Below, piece by piece: positions 58,520 to 64,000 of a stretch of DNA of 64,000 bases. This DNA comes from Anthopleura xanthogrammica (Eukaryota; Cnidaria; Anthozoa; Actiniaria; Actiniidae): positions 22,261,117-22,325,116 of the forward strand of contig OZ025207.1 in the NCBI GenBank assembly GCA_964019055.1. Reading direction: 5' to 3'. Position 1 is the stretch's first letter. Every line of letters starts with the position of its first letter. A program made the translations under genes and the position numbers. The notes under the pieces were generated by a model. That model was not told the origin of the DNA, searched no databases, and saw nothing but the letters and a program-made list of their open reading frames with translations.

Positions 58520-59380
58520 ATTAGATATATAAAGGGAAGTGCATGTGAATGAATGAACGCGGTGTTTGATCGATCAATTAACGGAGAAAATATATAAATT
58601 CGAGAATCATAAAAAGATCATTTAATGTACTGGAAGATCGCAGTTTTCTTATGGAAACCGAAAAAAAGGCAGTTAATATATATATATATTAACGAACAAA
58701 AAAACTACCTCAATTGAGCCGCTCTTTCAAAAGCCTGTTAATTAGTTCCAAAAATAACACAAAAAGAAATAATATTTGGATATTAAACCAATATGAGCTA
58801 GCAACGGACTATTGGGACTATATATAAACAGGAAATTTCTAATGAATAGAATTAGTTTCCATGGGAAAAAACGACCGCTTTTCAAACTTGAAAGGGACAC
58901 AATCGCCTAAGGATACGATAAAACACCAATAAGGAAATATCGACTTTCAATAGTGTTTGAAATTAGGCCCAACGAATGAACATAATGAAGATTGTCATTA
59001 GGAAAACATATCTTGTTTTTCTGCTGCAGAAAAAAAAAATGGAGTAATTCAGGCTTACTGAGATATTAGTATTACTCTCATAGCTGTACTGGGTTATTAT
59101 CAAAGTTATAAATATCTTTTTGTCAAAGTTAACAAATGAATTAGATGATTGTAAACTACCTGAAAGTAGTGAAATTTACGATTGTAAATTAAGAAAAAAA
59201 GGCTGTAATAAAGTTTCCATTATCATTACTATCATGGTTGCCACAATAATTGAATCACAAACTTCCCTGACCCGATAATTCAGATATTCTGTTTTCAATT
59301 TAGCCTGTGTTTCATTAGTGTGTGTTTCGGCCCCATCTTGAGCAGATGAAAATGCTTAAAACCATCTTACCAGCTAGGAG
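58520..59380. other. No gene seen
   Basis: AT-rich non-coding DNA with a short TA palindrome at about 58672-58692. Confidence 0.45.
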
Positions 59381-59388
59381 GGTACATA

Positions 59389-59600
59389 CATTTTCAAATA
59401 CTGTGTGAACAATAAAATTCCCTGATCTGATTTTTTCCTGTCTGAAAGTAGAATTCTCTGAATTTTCCTGATCTTGAAAAAACATTTTTTTTTTCCTGTT
59501 CCCCAACCCCCCCCCCCCCCCCCCCTACATTTTCAAATACTGTGTGAACAATAAAATTCCCTGATCTGATTTTTTCCTGTCTGAAAGTAGAATCCCCCCC
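59389..59600 (+). repeat. Direct duplication beside poly-C runs
   Basis: ACATTTTCAAATACTGTGTG through CTGTCTGAAAGTAGAAT (67 bp) occurs at 59389-59455 and 59526-59592. Poly-C runs follow the spacer and the second copy, so the pair looks like slippage across the C tract. Confidence 0.88.
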
Positions 59601-59844
59601 CCCCCCCGACCTGTGGCAGCATTGACTATTATTATTATTTAATCTGTATTTCAGAAGAAAAATAAAACAACCAAAGAGCGAAGACGCAGTATTGGGGGGA
59701 ATAAACCGTTTTTGGGAAATTTAGAAAGAATATTTTTGACCATTCAAAAACATTTTTCTTTCTCTTTTTTTTTCTCTTTTTCTTCTACTTTTCTATCTGT
59801 TGTTTTTACCCCTTTTGTACCATTTTTTTTTTGCGACTTTCCAT

Positions 59845-60528
59845 TCATTTAATTACTACTCTTAACTCGCAAATATTGCAACGATTCTTCGCTCTCAAAA
59901 TTCTACGACCTTTATTTTTCAAATTATTTTTTCTTGAATTTTCCATATATAATATTTTACAGCATTTGTATAAATGTTTCATGACTTTCTTACTTACAAT
60001 TATATCATTATCTCTACCTACACCTAAACACTCAACTCTCACGATCCTATTAGACGCCCTAGAATTGTTTAAATTATTAAGGAATTCATTGGCAATCAGG
60101 TGACTGCCCTTTACTGCTAAGGTGTTTTTATAATATGGGAAGCTTATTCCAACATGCCTTGCCGGTTTTATGTAAGACAGGTTGTAAATGCAATGTCTTG
60201 GAATTGTTGGCACAATCATTGTAAAAAGTAGAGTTTTACCTAATTTTCGCAAAGGGAACATGCATCAGAATTTTGAGATAAAAATGTTTGGTCTTATTCT
60301 TGTACAACTTAACTGCCTTTCTACTATATCATTACGAGAGATGTTGCACGAGAAAAGACATGGAGTAACAGTGCGTAATATAAATGCTTCCCTATGGTCT
60401 TTGCTGTATTTTATCAAGTTCTTCTTTTGAAACCATTGAATTCGGGAAAGATATATTAATTTGTTATTCTTAACTTTGAAAATATTATTCAAACCAGGCA
60501 AATAGAAGTTGACTCCATCTGACATCAC
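59845..60528 (-). other. 228-codon minus-strand frame with one TGA; unidentified
   Basis: From 60528 down to 59845 one frame is open apart from a single TGA at 60267-60265, and it extends upstream to about 60573 after a possible CAG acceptor. Segments read DGVNFYLPGLNNIF, RTVTPCLFSCNISRNDIVER and NLSYIKPARHVGISFPYYK. Such length is unlikely by chance in AT-rich DNA, so it may be a pseudogene or exon. I do not recognise a domain. Confidence 0.35.
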
Positions 60529-60599
60529 AGGCAGTTGTTTAGAATTTCGTATATTATAAACCTGTCGAATTATGCACGAGCTAATTTACAATGTCGACT

Positions 60600-61360
60600 G
60601 TCCTCCATTTACTTATAAAACTTTCTAACTAGATTATTCTTGGGAAACCTATCTGCAGGTTATTGAGTATATCCTAACGGTGATGAATACATGGTGAATG
60701 TGTTTTTTTTTTTGGGGGGGGGGGGGGGGGCACGTATTCCAGTCACCACTCAATCAAATTTTGAATTTCAAAACTTCAGACACACCAGATTTTCTCAAGG
60801 TTAATGCTTTAAAAAAATAATTTTTCAAAGGGAATGAATAGCAGAGAAAACTGATCGATAATATACCAATATTATCGCATGCATGTGTACTAGAAGAACA
60901 TAATTATCATTAATCTGTAATTGTCATTTGCTATAAACCCATTTCCAGTTCCAGAGAACTTCCATTTCAGGCTTGCATTAATATTATGATAATCCTAAAA
61001 TGGACCGTATTCATGATAACGTCATATGCTGTCACAGACAGAAACTCTATCGAGGCACTCTGGTAAAGACAGTAAAATGATGTCATTATGCCAAGGCTGC
61101 CCATCTCAATCTTTTTCTCAATTTAGTCATGTTTTGAAAAACTGCAAAATTTCAATGCTTTTTCTTAATTTTCCGGTTCCTTTTACAGGTTTCCATTGTT
61201 TCGCCCCATGACTTTTTCGGCCTTTATTTGTTTTAAAAGGAATTTAGCGCGACGTTTTGGGGGATTTTTGATTGGGTTAAAGCACTTATGGCTACCAGGA
61301 TTTAGATATTGATAATATAATAAGATATTTAGATGGATTTACCAACATTTAACAATTAGT
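60600..61360. other. No gene seen
   Basis: Contains a T-run/G-run pair at about 60703-60730. TTTATT near 61225 is AATAAA on the minus strand and could be the poly(A) signal of the RELCH-like gene, which would place the MITE at 61361-61607 in its 3' UTR. Confidence 0.4.
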
Positions 61361-61607
61361 CCTCGAGTCCGAATGGTCTACGAGTCAACAGCCCATGAGG
61401 GCGAGAGGTCTAATTGTTTTAGTAAAAATCTACTAATCGGTCCAATAAAAGGATGCAAAAAGTTTTGGATTTTGCTTTAAATATAGATTTTTTGGTTTTC
61501 AAAACCGGCGCTTTTCGCTACTAGAAGTCTATCACTAATAGACCCCTAGTAGCTCAGCCAATCACAGGGCTTGATTGGTGATAGACCATTAGTAGGTTTT
61601 TTTCTAA
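61361..61607 (+). mobile_element. Composite hairpin MITE, copy 2, abutting the RELCH-like stop codon
   Basis: AACAATTAGTCC...TCTAATTGTTTTAGTAAAAA is followed by a second hairpin (CTATCACTAATAGACC region) and CAGCCAATCACAGGGCTTGATT, the order seen at 11277-11580. The right end reaches within a few bases of the stop codon at 61608-61610. Confidence 0.6.
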
Positions 61608-63616
61608 TTACATATATTTCATCGAGTCTGTTCTCTCTTTTCGTTTAAAAATATCTGACATTTTCGGTCTGGGCGAAGCATCCATTAGTTTGTTGAATCC
61701 ACTCATGAAAGTGTTCTTTAAGTCGCGTCCAATGTTGGAGTGCCCTGCAGATGGCATACTAATAAAAGAACCAATACACTGATACTTAACTATGTATTTT
61801 AAAAGATAGTGATATTGGTGGCAATCTCTGCTAAAATTCTTTAAAAGCAGTATTAGAGGCTAGGGAAGTAAGTTGATTGGGACAAGTGGGAATAGTAGGA
61901 GCAAGAACAGAATGAAGATTTGGAGGGGCAGAGGAAACAATAAAAGCAGTGGAGACAGGGAGAGTGAGAAAAGCTTAAACAAGTTGGAATGAGAGTCAGA
62001 ATAATATGAATACTGGTGATAAATTAATTCCTTCAACTTACTGTGCATAGTTTTTTTCTTCTAGTTTTGTTTCGCATTCTTGAAGTAGTAAACTTACAGT
62101 TTCCTTGAAGAGGCAAAAAACATTCAGTAAACAGGTTTTTCTTACATATTTCTGGCAAGACATTTCATAAAACACTTAATATTTCTGCACTTTGCCTCTC
62201 TCGTCTCTGTGCATGCACCGGCTCCACTCCATTCCACCTTCTTCATACCTCAATTCTTGGAGTTATCTTTTGTTAAAGTTAGCGTTTTAAGTTCAACTTA
62301 CTTCATAATCAGGAGCGAGTTCCAAAACATCCTCTTGGACTAAGCGCAGTCCAGGTATAATGTGATCGTTAAATATATCAATGGGGATAACTTTGCATTT
62401 AGTCAAGGAACATAGAATACTCAAATCAAAATCAAAAATGATAATTTGGACTCCAATTAAGAATTTAGAATTTACTATATGCTGACAAGACGTGGTTTCT
62501 AAAAGACTCATAGTCTACTGCAGAAATCCTTTCTACTGTACAATAGAATACTCAAAAACGTTCCGGGGTAACTGACTGTAGGCCGTACCTAAAGGAAGCA
62601 TTAATGAAAAGGGCGATGAAAACAACAACAACAATGACGACAAAAAAAAAATAAAATAAAAATAAAAAATGGAAAAATGTAATTTCAAACTTTATAGCGC
62701 TCTTCGTGTTTCTGCGACCATGGCAACTTCAGTTGCGGCACACTTTCTGGTTAAACGAATTGCTTGCTTGACGGGAAGCCAAAAGCGTAGACGAAAATTT
62801 TGCAAAGGTCCAACAAACATAAAAAACTGTAATACACTGCATAGAGGAGGTCAATTTTGGTATTGGCAATAAGTCTGAGAGGGATAGAAGACAGAGTAAA
62901 CAGAGAAGGTACATTGGACGCACTTCAAGGATACAGCAACATGTAAGGGATGCGTAAGCCTCAAGGAGTTCCAGTGCGATTTCTCGACGCATCATTTCAT
63001 TTTCCGAGTCATTGTTGATGGAAGCCATAGCCGTTAATCTTGGAAGAATAACTGTAAACATAAAGACAGACAATGATTTGATTTTTTTTTCGAAAAAAGA
63101 TGCATCAATGTATCAGTTTTACTAGAGCTAAATTACTTTTTTTTCAATTCAGATTTTTATTAATTTAGACACGTTTTCTAGTTTGTCCCAAGAGCAAAAG
63201 CTCAAAGAGGGGGATCCCTAAATTAAATTACTTATGTGCCCACGTTATCTCAGTTGTATCTGTCGTTTTTGAATTGTTTTAGCGAAAGGATAGGATGTTA
63301 TTTTCTTCTTTTTTAAGACAGACGGAACACAAGGCGTTTACTAAAAAGTTGATATATGCGGAAATCTTTCGTTAATGAGCAATGTCTGCGTGTCTACCAA
63401 AAGGATCGCCTGGTGTGCACAGCTCTGCAGTTGCCATAGCGGTTTCTTCTCCCTTTTATCTGTCTAGACCGACGTACCTTTATCTCTAAAAAGCGGCTCT
63501 GCGTGAGGCCCAACTTTACCAAAAGTCTTAATCATGGTTCGCTGTACGTCGTGTTGATTTCTGTACTGGGGATCTTCTATGAATGACTTGAACTGCATAT
63601 AAACCTTATCGAGTAT
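61608..63616 (-). CDS. RELCH: RELCH (KIAA1468)-like protein, last five exons, 5' part beyond the window
   Basis: Minus-strand exons are 63616-63478, 63051-62935, 62390-62302, 62103-62042 and 61758-61608, giving 185 residues and a TAA stop. Every junction has AG/GT signals and the phases agree. The sequence reads ILDKVYMQFKSFIEDPQYRN, KTFGKVGPHAEPLFRDK, EIALELLEAYASLTCCF, HIIPGLRLVQEDVLELAPDY, LLLQECETKLEE and a basic tail (SDIFKRKERTDS). From memory this follows the vertebrate RELCH C-terminus step by step (FLEDP, IKTFGRVGPNAEPRFRD, LFEAYSALSCCF, FLPGLRCLRTDMEHLSPEHE, IKECEQK). RELCH binds Rab11 and helps move cholesterol from recycling endosomes to the trans-Golgi; this end belongs to its HEAT-repeat region. 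MITEs sit just after the stop and in the upstream intron. Confidence 0.85.
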
Positions 63617-63836
63617 CTGTTATTAGAGAGAAGTTATGGCATTAGTTGTTTTCCATAACAAACATTTCTTTATTTTTATTTTTTTCTTGACAGCCGGAGT
63701 TTTCTTGCCTTACAAAAAAACAAATCTTCTTTACAAATTTTCACTTGCTTATCTGGCTCAGCCTTTTTTACTTTGTTTCCTATATAACAGATTTCGTACG
63801 TCGGATGTTAAAAACATACGATAGGGACGTTCCCAG

Positions 63837-63975
63837 CCGCATATACCCCTTTCACATGACGCCAAAGCAGCTCAATTTGGAGGACAAAACAATATAATTT
63901 CAATCTCCTGAGAATTAGAACCTATTGTTTTGTCCTCTAAATTGAGCTGCATTCCGACGGTCGATAGCAGCTATG
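63837..63975. mobile_element. MITE family A copy in an intron of the RELCH-like gene
   Basis: CCCTTTCACATGACGCCAAA at one side, then CTCAATTTGGAGGACAAAAC and TTTTGTCCTCTAAATTGAGC as hairpin arms. It lies upstream of the first visible exon, so within an intron. Confidence 0.78.
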
Positions 63976-64000
63976 GTGTCCCAGAGTTCAATGGAGTATT

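Noticed and set aside
58205..58524. Overlapping 78-95-codon frames on both strands
   Set aside because: All are translations of the GAAC microsatellite.

Overview
The window is animal nuclear DNA, almost certainly from an anthozoan cnidarian (hexacoral type: stony coral, corallimorph or anemone). The evidence is a complete five-exon GFP-like pigment gene of anthozoan type, short GT-AG introns, AT-rich intergenic DNA, and dense small inverted-repeat transposons with long poly-G/poly-C runs. There are no bacterial-style operons. Only three host genes can be supported: the GFP-like gene (2584-5327, +), a single-exon rhodopsin-class GPCR (29253-30359, -) and the last five exons of a RELCH/KIAA1468-like gene (61608-63616, -) that runs off the right edge.

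Layout. 1-7300: a duplicated segment flanks the GFP-like gene; one copy carries a Harbinger-type MITE that the other lacks, and the gene's introns hold further nested MITEs. 7300-15010: gene-poor, with a stop-interrupted ORF, several MITEs, a copy of the GFP-like upstream region without its gene, and a decayed, inverted GFP-like pseudogene that has lost its chromophore tyrosine. 15665-19249: a giant fold-back element with about 890-bp near-identical arms between TTAA sites, containing a second palindrome and a minisatellite. 19282-25323: a decayed ISL2EU-type DNA transposon with a THAP/HTH transposase on + and a SAP-SWIM-YqaJ protein on -, interrupted by two tandem insertions. 25330-31980: SINE and MITE families, a degenerate tandem array, and the GPCR. 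32000-61360: mostly non-coding, with microsatellites, palindromic MITEs, tandem duplications, a tRNA-derived SINE, a 57-bp minisatellite and hammerhead-ribozyme-like motifs of the Penelope retroelement type. 61361-64000: RELCH-like exons bordered by MITEs.

The three host genes show no functional link. The main theme is transposon activity around a duplicating pigment gene. Several insertions can be read precisely because an unoccupied duplicate of the target lies in the same window. Exon joins were made by hand from splice signals, reading phase and family similarity recalled from knowledge; no search was run.
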